Shown in pieces: positions 40,996 through 51,406 of a DNA stretch of 64,000 nt. The DNA comes from Lysinibacillus pakistanensis. Lineage in GTDB: Bacteria; Bacillota; Bacilli; Bacillales_A; Planococcaceae. The number at the start of each line of letters is the position of its first letter. The first letter of the stretch is position 1. The DNA lies in assembly GCA_001312325.1 (NCBI GenBank), contig BBDJ01000001.1:327829-391828 (forward strand), read 5' to 3'. Below the pieces are notes generated by a model, which was not told the DNA's origin, made no database searches, and saw nothing but the letters and a program-made list of their open reading frames with translations. A program made the translations under genes and the position numbers.

Positions 40996-41419
40996 ACTAT
41001 ACTATGATAATTAGCTTTCAGTCTTCTTTCCTTTTCAAGTCCATAGCCAGTCCACATTGAAGGAACGTCATCTATTGTACCAAGATAGAATTCGTTATAG
41101 TTCCTAGTAATTTCTCCCTTCAATATATATGGTTATCTATACTCTGTAACAGAAAGAAGCCATGGTTGCAATATCTTATTAGTTGTGAAATCATTTACTA
41201 TACAAAACGACACATTTTGTACAAAATTGCTTTCACACTCTTATATTGATACATTACTATAATTTTTTTCAAGAATATTGCTTATGGATGTGTCATAGAT
41301 TTATAGATATCGGTTTATTTTAACCAAATGATTAATTTATCATCTAAAGGGCATTCAATTTCCCTTTGTGAATTTTTTTTACTATACTTAAATTAGAAAT
41401 AATCGAGAGGAGTGTTAAG
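40996..41419. other. Intergenic stretch of about 420 bp
   Basis: A/T-rich, no intact gene. On the minus strand about 40972-41131 reads protein-like (NEFYLGTIDDVPSMWTGYGL) but without a start codon. The yojF promoter presumably lies in the last 150 bp. Confidence 0.5.
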
Positions 41420-41767
41420 ATGCAAGAAGTACATGTAGAGGCGTTGCAAGAATTATTGAATTCTTTCGCCAACAAAGACGTTTATATTCATCTTGAGACA
41501 ACGAACGGTTCTTATGCAGCACACTTTGATGAAAATTTTTAATGCAGGCGCCTTTATTCGCAATGCAAGAATTAATTACGAGCTAGCGAAAGTAGTAGAT
41601 GATTCACCCATCGTGTTGGCTTAAAAATGGCACATGGCTGGGTCTATGCACAAGGCATCACACATTATGAATTAGATGATTTAGGCCGTTTATTAATGGC
41701 TGGACTAGACTACTCTGGAAAATTGGCGATTGCGCTTGAAATTAGTGAAACGCCATTTTCTTATTAA
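41420..41767 (+). CDS. yojF: YojF-like DUF1806 protein, two indels
   Basis: Restored 115-residue protein, always found beside bshB2 in Bacillus. The start MQEVHVEALQELLNSFANKD and late HGWVYAQGITHYELDDLGRL identify it. One extra T near 41537 and one lost base near 41613 break it. AGAGGAGTG precedes the ATG. Role in bacillithiol metabolism is suggested only by the conserved pairing. Confidence 0.85.
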
Positions 41768-41780
41768 GGGGGACGACTAT

Positions 41781-42471
41781 TTGAATTTACAACCACAACG
41801 TCATATTTTAATTGTTTACCCTCACCCAGATGATGAGGCTTTTTCAGTTGCTGGGACTATCGCCTACTATACAAAGAAGATGAATACACCTGTTACATAT
41901 GCATGTCTAACATTAGGTGAAATGGGGCGTAATTTAGGAAATCCACCTTTTGCTACACGTGAATCCTTACCTGAAATTCGCCGTAAAGAGCTTATTGCTG
42001 CTGCGGAGGCTATGGGTATTCAGGATCTACGTATGCTTGGTTTACGTGATAAAACAATTGAGTTTGAAGACGATGAAAAAAATGGTAAAGCTGGTGGAAG
42101 ATTTAATCGAAGAGTTAACACCTTCGCTCATCATTACGTTCCTTCCTGGCTTTGCTGTGCATCCTGATCATGAGGCCACTGCTCGTGCAGTAGTTGAGGC
42201 TGTTCGTCGTATGCCTAAAGCGGAGCGTCCCCAAGTGTTTGGCTGCGCATTTGCGAATGATACAATTGAGAAAAATGGAGAGCCTCATGTTGTCTATGAT
42301 ATTCGTGAAATGAAGATGGACAAAGTGAAAGCATTACAGGCACATGCCTCTCAAACCGCTTGGATGATGCAGGAAACGGAAAAACGCATTGATGACGGGG
42401 AGCCAATGAGCGAAAGCTGGCTAAATATTGAAAAATTCTATATTGTAAATCCTGATCATTATGCTAAGTGA
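41781..42471 (+). CDS. bshB2: Bacillithiol biosynthesis deacetylase BshB2, one frameshift
   Basis: Zn-dependent LmbE/PIG-L deacetylase removing acetyl from GlcNAc-malate in bacillithiol synthesis, restored 229 residues. Metal motif YPHPDDEAF near the start and AVHPDHEATARA later. TTG start at 41781 follows AAGGGGG, 13 bp after the yojF stop. An extra A in a 7-A run near 42079 breaks it at EFEDDEKMVKLVEDL. Confidence 0.92.
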
Positions 42472-42476
42472 TTAAA

Positions 42477-42517
42477 CAAAGGTTCTGCTCTCTTTTTGAG
42501 AACAGAACCTTTTTGTT
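42477..42517 (+). terminator. Terminator after bshB2
   Basis: AAAGGTTCTG and CAGAACCTTT arms with TCTC/GAGA inner pairing, followed by T5. Confidence 0.9.
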
Positions 42518-42526
42518 AAGCAACTC

Positions 42527-43265
42527 TTAATTTTTTTCAAAAAAATGAATAATGAAAGTAAATGTAAACACAATAATGAGAACAACAAAAAAACATATAA
42601 TGCGGAACATGAACACCAACAATGCTTACTAGCATTTTCAGCGCAATAATGCCAATGATGATAAAGGCTGTCGTCTCAAGTTCAGGTATTTTTTTCAATA
42701 ATGATTAGAAATAGGCCTGCAATTGTTCTCATCATTAAAATACCTAGCATTCCACCGACCAGTAATATCCATATTTGATTGGATATCGCAAATGCAGCAA
42801 ATATGGCATCAACCGAAAAGGCAATATCCATTAATTCTACTGAGATAACAGTTGCCCAAAACGTCCCAAACAGTCGAACCATCAAGCCTGTTTTTTTTAA
42901 CTTCCTTGACACTATCCTCTTCCCCTATTTGTAAGAAATGCGCGACACACAGCCATCCTAAATACAAGGCACCTAGTAATTTTATAAACCAAAATTCTAC
43001 TAAGTATACACCGATGCCTATAAACAGGAATCGAAAAAAAGTAGGCACCCAACATACCATACATTAGCGCTCGTTTTCGTTGCTTGTTTGGTAAATGCTT
43101 TACTAGTACTGCCAATACGAGTGCGTTATCTGCTGATAGTAAACCCTCGATAACAATTAGTGTTGATATTAATCCCCAAGACACAGGGTCTTTTAAAACT
43201 TCCCTCCACATGTCCCAATCGAAAAATTGAATGTATGTAGATAGAATCCCTTGAATGATTTCCAA
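42527..43265 (-). CDS. TerC-family integral membrane protein, four frameshifts
   Basis: Restored 244 residues with seven or more helices. Conserved acidic pairs in membrane segments, VIEGLLSADNALVLAVL and VELMDIAFSVDAIFAAF, are the TerC hallmark; members are linked to metal (Mn) export and metalation of secreted enzymes. Extra bases near 43042, 42897, 42692 and 42590 break it. TTG start at 43265 with GGAGGG upstream. Closest to YceF/YkoY by layout; the subfamily is a guess. Confidence 0.88.
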
Positions 43266-43521
43266 TTACATACCCTCCTACTAGTCCTAAGCTAGTCTAG
43301 TATATGCTTGACCATTTTGGTTATGAGGAAAAATTTTTTTGAATATTGGCGGTTACTTGAAGCTCGATAAACATTATTTTTTTCTCGAATACGTTTCATT
43401 ATTCTTATAAACACAAAATAGACACCGAAAATTTAGAATTTACTAAAAATTAATAGCAAATTTCTAATAAAATATGCTATCATAGATAAATGTTTTATAC
43501 GTAAAACGGAGGATGAACATT

Positions 43522-44785
43522 ATGGAAGTTGCTGATACTAGAACTGTGCAAGTTGAAAATATCTTAATTGCACATCATTTTTTTAAAAGATGTAGTCGTG
43601 CACACACCGCTACAGAAAAACGACTATTTATCTGAGAAATACGGAGCTAATATTTATTTCAAACGCGAAGATTTACAGCATGTACGCTCATTTAAGCTTC
43701 GTGGTGCCTATTATAAAATTAAAAAGATTGAAGAAGAGGCTCGCTCAGCTGGAGTTGTTTGCGCAAGTGCAGGTAATCATGCACAAGGTGTCGCTTATGC
43801 CTGTGCTCAATTAAAAATTCATGCAAGTATCTTTATGCCTCAAACAACTCCTAAGCAAAAGATTGACCAAGTGCGTATGTTTGGTCGAGAATATGTGGAA
43901 ATTATTTTAGCTGGTGATACTTTTGATGATTCTGCTGAAAGTGCATTAGCCTACTGTGAAGAGCATGGTAAGATTTTCATTCACCCATTTGATGATTTTG
44001 ATGTAATCGCTGGTCAAGGAACTGTTGCTGTTGAAATTATGAATGATATAGAGGAACCTATTGACTACGTGTTTGGTAGTGTTGGTGGCGGAGGATTAAT
44101 GTCTGGTGTTTCTGCCTATATTAAAAACCTTTCCCCAACAAGTAAAATCATCGGTGTAGAGCCTGCTGGTGCGGGCAGTATGAAAGCTGCATTTGCAGAG
44201 GGCGGTGCAGTGTCACTTGACTGGATCGATAAGTTTGTTGATGGTGCTGCAGTCAAATGCGTCGGTCATCATACCTATGATGTTTGTCGCCGCTATTTAG
44301 ATGACATTGTCCTAGTGCCTGAAGGTAAAGTATGTACAACAATTCTAGACCTTTATAATAAGCATGCCATTATTGCAGAGCCTGCTGGTGCATTATCTGT
44401 TGCTGCACTTGATTCTTATAAGGAAGAAATTAAAGGGAAATCAGTGGTTGTCATCATTAGCGGTGGCAACAATGACATTGGACGCATGCAGGAGATTAAA
44501 GAAAAATCTTTAATTCACGAGGGCTTACTTTATTACTTCATTGTAAGCTTCCCTCAACGTGCAGGGGCACTTCGCCAGTTCCTTACAAGTGTATTAGGGC
44601 CAAATGATGATATTACGACATTTGAATATACAAAGAAAAACAACAAAGAGAGTGGTCCTGCCTTAGTCGGTATCGAACTTGGCAATCGTGACGAATATGA
44701 AGGTTTATTAGCACGAATGAATGAGTTTGGCTTTAAATATAAAGAGGTAAATAACGACATTCAGCTCTTCGGCTTACTCGTCTAA
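43522..44785 (+). CDS. ilvA: Threonine ammonia-lyase, one frameshift
   Basis: PLP enzyme converting threonine to 2-oxobutanoate, first step to isoleucine. PLP Lys in HVRSFKLRGAYYK, glycine loop GSVGGGGLMSG, and one C-terminal ACT-like regulatory domain (YYFIVSFPQRAGALRQFL), so feedback control by isoleucine is likely. Restored 420 residues. An extra T in a 7-T run near 43582 separates the first 20 codons. ACGGAGG precedes the ATG at 43522. Confidence 0.94.
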
Positions 44786-44790
44786 TACAA

Positions 44791-44827
44791 TGAGTCACAC
44801 TTCTTATGAAAGTGTGGCTTTTTTTGT
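44791..44827 (+). terminator. Terminator after ilvA
   Basis: AGTCACACTT and AAAGTGTGGCT arms, followed by T7. Confidence 0.9.
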
Positions 44828-44841
44828 AGGATGAAAGAAGG

Positions 44842-44946
44842 TTTATCGAAATAAGTTAGTGCTTTATCGAAACAAGTTTGAGGTTTATCGAGACTTTTCT
44901 GGTGTTTATCGAGACTTTTCAGCGCATTATCCCCCAACTTAAGCGA
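44842..44946. repeat. Degenerate 21-bp tandem repeat array (array 2)
   Basis: Four units of exactly 21 bp start with TTTATCGA at 44842, 44863, 44884 and 44905, and a decayed unit ATTATCCCC follows at 44926. As in array 1 the unit keeps TATC near its start and ACTTT in the middle. It lies directly after the ilvA terminator. Confidence 0.8.
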
Positions 44947-44983
44947 CACTATCTGACCGCTCAATAGTTTTGTCGCTAACATG

Positions 44984-45940
44984 TTAATCTAACAATGTTG
45001 AAGGAATTATATATTTTCTACTCTTATTTTCACCAAATGCTTCAAATTTTAATTTCTTCAATAAATAATAAACTGCTTTCTCTGAGTTAATATCAAAAAA
45101 AATCACGAAATTGAGCATTTGAAATATGGTTACCCATCATTAATCGAAAATCATGCAATGCAACAAGCATCGATTGATTATCGATTATATCGCAATTACT
45201 ACAACGCCATTTCCCATGTGTATAGCATAAAATATGATTACATTGTGAACACAAGGCCCCTTTCTTTAGTTCATCTAGCTGAACATCTGGAATCCATTGG
45301 GTTGGCTTATGCATTTGCAGCAGATGTTCCGAAAGCTCAGTTAAATCTGCTTCACTTATACAAACTTGTTGATGCTTTCTGTATAATTGCTCAATCCTCT
45401 CAGCCAAGCCACTTACATGGAGAATTGGCTGAGTCGCAAAACGAGGCGACATAATCAAATTTGGATTTGCAGAAATAACAAAAAAACTCTACTGGTATAT
45501 GATGCCCTCTCATGTGAAGCATTCTAGACATAAATCTAGCATGTCGCTTTACCTGATCTAACGGATTGCGAAACCCATCCACTCTTCCATCAGAAGTAAC
45601 TCTTATGAACTGGTGGTTTTCAGCCATGAAATCAACTCGACCGGAAATATTTTTGATTTCCAATACTAAGATAAAATACTGTGTCATTAATAATGTATTA
45701 ATTTGATAGGTTAATCCACCCTTCGCTTTAAACTCCACATCATGTAATAAATAATACGCTTGCTGTAAATAGATCTCCCTCCATTCCTGATCAACTCTTC
45801 TTTCACCTGCATACCCTGCCTTTGTTCTATTTAACATGTCTTGATAATAAATATACTTTGTGTGAGCTTTCGGTAGTCTTCTTTCAAGCATTTCAAATAC
45901 TCGTTGCTTTGTTGAAACTTCTCTCTTTTTTTAGTAGCAT
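44984..45940 (-). CDS. NERD-domain protein with C-terminal zinc ribbon, three frameshifts
   Basis: Restored 317 residues. The N-terminal half is a nuclease-related (NERD) domain: GYAGERRVDQEW, then MTQYFILVLEIKNISGR with the catalytic-type E-x-K. The C-terminal part has a zinc ribbon (CSQCNHILCYTHGKWRCSNC). NERD proteins are thought to act on nucleic acids; role here unknown. Extra bases near 45926, 45480 and 45101 break it. Start ATG at 45940 follows AGGAGG. Between ilvA and the ABC operon. Confidence 0.85.
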
Positions 45941-46002
45941 TTTTTTCACCTCCTTAGCTAGATTATAATGTAAACCTTCTGAAATTTATCTCCCAACTTA
46001 AA

Positions 46003-46035
46003 AAAACGCCCACACCTATGTATGAGCGTTTTTAA
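46003..46035 (-). terminator. Terminator after the ABC transporter operon
   Basis: AAAAACGC and GCGTTTTT arms around a 16-base loop; T7 on the minus strand. Confidence 0.8.
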
Positions 46036-46831
46036 TTACCCTAATAATGCACGATCAGAATTCATTTTCTCTCCACGGATACGTTCGAATTCTGCCATTA
46101 AATCTGGGATCGTCAATTCATGCTTGCGATCCTCGCCGACCTCTAAAATAATTTGGCCTTTGTCCATCATAATTAGACGGTTTCCTAAATCTAATGCTTG
46201 CTGCATATTGTGAGTAACCATTAATGTTGTTAAGTTATCCTTTTCAACTAAATACTTTGTAATGCGAGTGATTAACTCTGCACGAGAAGGGTCAAGTGCT
46301 GCCGTATGCTCATCAAGCAATAAAATAGATGGCTTTGTAAATGTAGCCATTAATAGTGACAGAGCTTGTCGTTCCCCACCTGACAGTAAGCCAACCTTCG
46401 CTGATAGACGGTTTTCAAGATTTAACCCAAGCATCTCTAAAGACTCTTTAAAAAACTCTCGACGCTTTTTATCAACACCGATGCGTATCCCTCTACCTTT
46501 ATTTCGTGAGTAAGCCAATGCTAAGTTTTCTTCAATCGTCATCGTTGGCGCTGTGCCTGCCATTGGATCCTGGAATACGCGACCGATATAGTGAGAGCGT
46601 TTATATTCAGGTAAAGTCGTTACCTCATTTCCATCAATTAACACCGAACCAAAATCAGGTGTTAAAGCTCCAGAAATCATATTCATCATTGTTGACTTAC
46701 CAGCACCATTACTACCGATAATTGTCACGAAATCACCTGGCTTTAAATGCAAATTAATTTCGGCAAGCGCAATTTTTTTCATCAGGTGTACCTTCATTAA
46801 AAATTTTATTGATACCGTTTAGCTTAAGCAA
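46036..46831 (-). CDS. ABC transporter ATPase (tryptophan/unknown substrate, TrpZ-like), one frameshift
   Basis: Restored 264 residues. Walker A GSNGAGKST, signature LSGGERQALS, Walker B SILLLDEHTAALDP (Glu-His in place of Glu-Pro, as seen in this subfamily), switch MVTHNMQQAL. TTG start at 46831 overlaps the permease end by eight bases, with GGAGGG upstream. An extra A near 46772 breaks it at TPDEKIALAEINL. Energises the importer encoded with it. Confidence 0.88.
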
Positions 46832-47852
46832 GGCCTTTCCCTCCCTGCTCAACAGTCTTTACTTGTGAACGCTCTGCTGCCCGTTTAACCTTACGCTTGC
46901 GCTCCTTACTCTTATTGATAAATTGAGGTAAGATTAGCGCTAGAATAACAATGATGGCTGTGATTAATTTCATATCTCCTGAATCTAAGAAATCAACGCG
47001 TAATGCTAGAGCTAAAATAATACGATAAATAATTGCCCCTGCGATAACAGCAAATGTTGTACGCATAATTGTTTTAGTACCAAAGATGGCCTCACCAATA
47101 ATAACGGATGCCAGACCAATCACAATCATACCAATTCCCATACTTACATCTGAGAACTTCGAATACTGTGCGATTAAAGCTCCAGAAAATGCGACAAGTG
47201 CATTAGAAAGCCCTAGTCCTAGAATAATAAGTGTATCTGTATTTGCTGAGAAGCTACGAATCATTCGCTTATTATCACCAGTTGCTCGGATAGCCAGTCC
47301 GACTTCTGTCTTTAAGAACCAGTCTGCAATTAACTTAATTAAAATCGTGATGATTAAAACGACAATTAGCGTACCCCATGTTCCTGGAACTTGCTGAATG
47401 CCCATGCCTTTTAATAGGTTATTTAATGCAGCATCGATGCCTAAGTTACTCCAAAATGCCTGAAACTTTGAAAATAACGTTTCTGAGTTCAATAATGGAA
47501 TATTCGGACGACCTATCGTATTTTCTGCAGTTAACCCCATAATACGTAGGTTAATAGAATATAAAGCAATCATCATCAAAATACCCGATAATAACGGGTT
47601 AATTTTCCCCTTTGTGTGAAGAATTCCAGTCATACATCCTGCAATAAATCCAGCAACAATTGCCACTATAGTCGCTAACATTGGGTGATAACCAAGCAGT
47701 ATCATCGTTGCTGCTGTAGCCGCCCCTGTTACAAAGCTTCCATCAACCGTTAAATCCGGAAAATCTAACACACGGAATGTTAAGTACACACCAAGTGCCA
47801 TAATTGCATAGATGATTCCTTGCTCCACTGAGCCAAATAATGCTGAAAACAT
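46824..47852 (-). CDS. ABC transporter permease (TrpY-like, COG4120 type)
   Basis: 342 residues with about nine helices in the branched-chain-permease fold (FRVLDFPDLTVDGSFVTGAA is characteristic). The C-terminus is very basic (KSKERKRKVKRAAERSQ). It pairs with a COG2984-type binding protein and the ATPase; homologous streptococcal systems import tryptophan, but other substrates are possible. Intact. Confidence 0.87.
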   Translation of the reverse strand: MFSALFGSVEQGIIYAIMALGVYLTFRVLDFPDLTVDGSFVTGAATAATMILLGYHPMLATIVAIVAGFIAGCMTGILHTKGKINPLLSGILMMIALYSINLRIMGLTAENTIGRPNIPLLNSETLFSKFQAFWSNLGIDAALNNLLKGMGIQQVPGTWGTLIVVLIITILIKLIADWFLKTEVGLAIRATGDNKRMIRSFSANTDTLIILGLGLSNALVAFSGALIAQYSKFSDVSMGIGMIVIGLASVIIGEAIFGTKTIMRTTFAVIAGAIIYRIILALALRVDFLDSGDMKLITAIIVILALILPQFINKSKERKRKVKRAAERSQVKTVEQGGKGLA

Positions 47853-47885
47853 TGTTGAATCATCTCCTAAATTTCATAATTAAAA

Positions 47886-47927
47886 TCTGCTGAATGAAGA
47901 TAAAGCGGGGATAGTTCTCCCCCGCTT
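47886..47927. repeat. Fragment of the dispersed element (copy E) plus a hairpin
   Basis: AAATCTGCTGAATGAAGATAAA matches the right end of copy A in 20 of its 22 bases; a hairpin AAAGCGGGG/CCCCGCTTT follows directly. It sits between two genes of the same operon, where it may act as processing site or attenuator. Confidence 0.6.
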
Positions 47928-47952
47928 TGCTCTAATAATGATTGTTAGGGTA

Positions 47953-48979
47953 TTACTTGTCTAAAAGTTCTGCACCCCAGGAATCTTTAATGTCAATTCC
48001 TAAATCATCTGCCACTTTTTTTATTGATTAGTAATTTTAAGTTTTGTGGGTATTGTGCTGGTGTATCAGCCGGCGTTGCTTCGCCTTTTAGAATTTTCAC
48101 AGCCATTTGCCCAGCCTCATAACCAATATCGAAATACTCAAATCCATATGCTGCTAAGCCGCCACGCGCCACAGAATCAAGCTCCCCTACAACAAGTGGT
48201 AATTTATTTGCATTCGCTACGTCAATCACAGATTCTAATGCAGAAACTACTGTATTATCAGTAATAATATAGAAAGCATCTGCTTTACCAATTAATGATT
48301 CTGTTGCTTGTTTAACCTCTGCAGAAGTTGCCGCAGATGCCTCAACTACTTTTAAGCCCTGCTCGCCCATAACCTTTTTCACTTCTTTTACTTGTGCTAC
48401 CGAGTTTTGCTCTCCTGCATTGTAGACCATACCAACGTTTTTAGCACCAAGCTCTTTTAAGAATGCTACAGTTTTAGAAATCGTTTCAGGGTGTAAATCG
48501 ATCGTACCTGTAATATTTTTCCCCGGTTTCTCCATTGATTCGATTAATTGGGCACCGATTGCGTCTGTAACAGAAGTAAAGATAATAGGAATATCGCTAG
48601 TTGCTGTTGCTGCAGCTTGTGCAGACGGTGTTGAGTTAGCAAAGATTAAATCTACGTTTGCGCTCACTAGATTGTTAGCTATTGTTGTGTTTAGGCTGTT
48701 ATCACCTTGTGCAATTTGTGAATCATATTCCACTTTTAAGCCCGCGTCATCAATTGCTTTTTTTAAAGCCATCAGTTGCAGCATTTAAAGATGGATGCTC
48801 CACTATTTGGGTAATCCCAATTTTATATGTTTTTTTCTGCTTCCTTGCTGCTCTCGCTTGCATTATTTTTCTTGTCTCCCTTTGAATCAGATGAACTGGA
48901 GCCACCGCTACCACAAGCAGCAAGTATCAATACTAACCCAAATAATAGGAACGAAAGCTTTTTTTAAATTGCCCTTCAC
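47953..48979 (-). CDS. ABC transporter substrate-binding lipoprotein (TrpX-like), four frameshifts
   Basis: Restored 340 residues. Signal peptide with lipobox (LILAACGSGG), a Ser/Lys-rich linker, then a two-lobed periplasmic-binding fold (KIGITQIVEHPSLNAATDGF ... GKNITGTIDLHPETISKTVA). Extra bases near 48965, 48832, 48766 and 48015 break it. GTG start at 48979 follows GGGGGG. First gene of the importer operon. The lone trpB nearby, also under tryptophan-sensing control, makes tryptophan or indole-like substrates plausible. Confidence 0.87.
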
Positions 48980-49326
48980 AAATAATCCCCCCGACTATTT
49001 TCTCTGATATTTATCACACTTCACTCAAACAAAGTGTGAACGTATCGCTATATTATCGCGATTATTAGGGTTCGTCAACAACATTATGAATGTTCTGACT
49101 TTTATATTTGACGAAATATTTTAGTTTTTCATTCAATTTGTCGCTTTAAACCGCTAAACTACGCTGTTTTACTAAAGTGATTTCTTTTTCTAACATAATA
49201 AAATTTTTTTATGACAATTTTGCGAAGGTAGATTTTGAAGATATCTAATGGAATGTTAGTCTTTTATTTGTCTGACATTTGACTTCATTCATCCTTCTAT
49301 ACTAAAATATTTAACTGTGTGAAAAA
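48980..49326. other. Divergent intergenic region between the ABC operon and queT
   Basis: About 350 bp, A/T-rich, no gene. It holds an inverted repeat TCACACTT/AAGTGTGA at 49014-49039 near the binding-protein start (possible operator) and the queT promoter (TTGACT near 49268). No T-box was found on the minus strand. Confidence 0.5.
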
Positions 49327-49366
49327 CACCGTGGTTCGTAACCATCCCACGCAAAAAAACTAAGGA
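49327..49366 (+). promoter_or_regulatory. PreQ1-I riboswitch
   Basis: CACCGTGG, loop, CCATCCCACG, then the A-rich tail CAAAAAAACTAAGGAG: the H-type pseudoknot pattern of class I preQ1 riboswitches. The tail includes the ribosome binding site of queT, so translational control is expected. Confidence 0.9.
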
Positions 49367-49369
49367 GAA

Positions 49370-49860
49370 ATGAATATGAAAATAAAGTTTTTAGCGGCAA
49401 GTGGTATTATTGCAGCACTTTATATTGCTGTTACATTACTAGTCGCACCATTCGGCTTTACAGAGGTCCAGTTCCGCGTATCGGAAATTTTTAATCATCT
49501 TGTGGCCTTTAATCCACGCTTTGCCGTTGGGATTATTCTTGGGGTGTTTATCTCCAATCTTTTTTTTCACCATTAGGCATTTATGATTTATTATTTGGTG
49601 TTGGGCACTCCATGATTACTCTGGGACTGTTTATTTTAATCTGTAAATTTGTTAAAAATATTTGGGCACGTTTAATCATCAATACATTTTTATTTACATG
49701 CACAATGTTCATCATTGCCTTTGAATTGAACTTAGCTTTAGAATTACCGTTCCTCTGGACATGGTTAACTGTTGCTGCTGGTGAATTTGTTGTTTTAGCA
49801 GTTGGTGCACCGATTATGTATATATTGAATAAACGTTTAAACTTTAATCATTTAATTTAA
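49370..49860 (+). CDS. queT: Queuosine precursor transporter QueT, one two-base frameshift
   Basis: Restored 162-residue ECF-type substrate-binding membrane protein (S component) for preQ0/preQ1. Five to six helices; VAPFGFTEVQFRVSEIFNHL is the family signature. The 8-T run near 49560 should probably be 6 T, giving NLFSPLGIYDL. AAGGAG lies inside the preQ1 riboswitch tail. Followed by a terminator. Confidence 0.9.
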
Positions 49861-49861
49861 C

Positions 49862-49892
49862 AGACGAGTCTTGTAGATTCGTCTTTTTTTTA
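49862..49892 (+). terminator. Terminator after queT
   Basis: AGACGA-TCT and AGA-TCGTCT arms, then T8. Confidence 0.9.
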
Positions 49893-49897
49893 TGCTC

Positions 49898-49926
49898 TTG
49901 ACAGTTTTCTGAAAATATTCTACAAT
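49898..49926 (+). promoter_or_regulatory. Sigma-A promoter of the trpB leader
   Basis: TTGACA (49898-49903) and TACAAT (49921-49926) with an ideal 17-bp spacer, just upstream of the T-box. Confidence 0.85.
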
Positions 49927-49934
49927 TCTTTTCA

Positions 49935-50168
49935 ATAATAACTGCAAAGAAAAAGAGTAGTAGCAAGCAGTAGTACTTAAAGAGAGCTGATGGCTGGTGG
50001 AAATCAGTAGTACATACTTGTGAATGGACTTTGGAGCAGCCTCATTAAAATGTGAGGTCGAAATTACTCCCCGTTACCGGAGTACGAAAGCGCGCAGTTT
50101 TTGCGAATAAAGGTGGCACCACGGTTACTCGTCCTTTTACCAGAAGGATTGAAGTGACTTTTTTTTAT
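49935..50168 (+). promoter_or_regulatory. T-box leader, tryptophan-type specifier
   Basis: Stem I region with TGG as probable specifier codon at 50025-50027 (GAATGGACTTTGGAGC), the T-box core AAAGGTGGCACCACG at 50109-50123, and a terminator hairpin GTCCTTTT/AGAAGGAT ending in T8 at about 50160. Uncharged tRNA-Trp should favour read-through into trpB. Confidence 0.93.
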
Positions 50169-50197
50169 GGAAAAATTAGAAAGAGGAGTCGAGAGAG

Positions 50198-51361
50198 ATG
50201 GGTAAAGTAGCAGAGAAAAATGGGTATTTCGGTGAATTTGGCGGTAGCTTTGTTCCTGAAGAACTTCAAAATGTATTGAATATTTTAGATGAAAACTTCC
50301 AGAAATTCAAAGACGATGAAGACTTTAAAAATGAGCTAGATTATTATTTCCGTGAATATGTTGGGCGTAAATCTCCACTTTATTTTGCAGAAAATTTAAC
50401 AAAGCAATTAGGTGGCGCAAAAATTTATTTAAAGCGCGAGGATCTCAACCATACAGGCTCACATAAAATTAATAACGTTTTAGGACAGATTTTACTAGCA
50501 AAGCGTATGGGTGCTAATCGCGTTATTGCTGAAACGGGTGCTGGACAACATGGCGTAGCAACAGCGACTGCTTGTGCAATGTTTGGTATGGATTGCACAA
50601 TCTATATGGGCTTAGAGGATACCAAACGCCAAGCATTGAATGTGTTTCGTATGGAGCTTCTTGGCGCAAAGGTTGTCGCTGTTGATAAGGGACAAGGACG
50701 ACTAAAAGATGCAGTTGATGAGGCATTCGCTGACTTAGTAGAAAACTATGAATCTACTTTCTACTTACTAGGTTCAGCAGTAGGACCACATCCATTCCCA
50801 TCCATGGTGAAACATTTTCAATCGGTTATTAGTCGTGAAAGCCGTGAACAAATTTTAGAAAAAGAAGGAAAGCTACCAACAGCTGTACTTGCCTGTGTAG
50901 GTGGTGGTAGTAATGCCATTGGTGCGTTTGCAGAGTATATTTCAGATGAGGATGTGCGTCTCATTGGTATTGAGCCCGATAAGGCTGCCACATTGAATGA
51001 AGGGACTCCAGGGGATTTGCACGGTTTTAGATGTTTAGTATTGCAGGATGCAGAGGGTAATCCACTGCCAACATATTCGATTGCCGCTGGATTAGATTAT
51101 CCTGGAGTAGGCCCTGAGCATAGCTACTTAAAAACAATTGGCCGTGGTGAATATGTTACTGTGACAAACGAAGAAGTGCTTGAAGCATTCCAGGTGCTAT
51201 CTAAGGTTGAGGGGATTATTCCAGCACTTGAAAGCTCTCATGCTGTGGCACATGCCCTAAAATTAGCACCAACTCTATCACCTGACGAAAGTATTATTAT
51301 TAATATCTCAGGTCGTGGCGATAAGGACGTAGAGCAAGTATTCCAAATGCTGAATAAATAA
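50198..51361 (+). CDS. trpB: Tryptophan synthase beta chain, stand-alone
   Basis: 387 residues, PLP enzyme joining indole and serine. PLP Lys in [15 protein letters not shown], allosteric Glu in [13 protein letters not shown], phosphate loop GGGSNAIG. TrpB1-type sequence with normal COMM-domain residues, yet no trpA or other trp gene is beside it. GAGGAGTCG precedes the ATG. Intact. Its own Trp T-box and the divergently placed Trp-type importer suggest indole salvage; a full trp operon may exist elsewhere. Confidence 0.96.
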   Translation: MGKVAEKNGYFGEFGGSFVPEELQNVLNILDENFQKFKDDEDFKNELDYYFREYVGRKSPLYFAENLTKQLGGAKIYLKREDLNHTGSHKINNVLGQILLAKRMGANRVIAETGAGQHGVATATACAMFGMDCTIYMGLEDTKRQALNVFRMELLGAKVVAVDKGQGRLKDAVDEAFADLVENYESTFYLLGSAVGPHPFPSMVKHFQSVISRESREQILEKEGKLPTAVLACVGGGSNAIGAFAEYISDEDVRLIGIEPDKAATLNEGTPGDLHGFRCLVLQDAEGNPLPTYSIAAGLDYPGVGPEHSYLKTIGRGEYVTVTNEEVLEAFQVLSKVEGIIPALESSHAVAHALKLAPTLSPDESIIINISGRGDKDVEQVFQMLNK

Positions 51362-51370
51362 TATAAGTAA

Positions 51371-51403
51371 AAGAGCGACTCCCAATGCCGGAAATCGCTC
51401 TTC
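51371..51403. terminator. Bidirectional terminator after trpB
   Basis: AAGAGCGA and TCGCTCTT arms with a 16-base loop; T-rich on the plus side, A-rich on the other. Confidence 0.85.
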
Positions 51404-51406
51404 TTA

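Noticed and set aside
44782..44982. Minus-strand frame encoding heptads such as KSLDKPQ
   Set aside because: The heptad pattern is simply the 21-bp array read in one frame; no ribosome binding site and it runs across the ilvA terminator.
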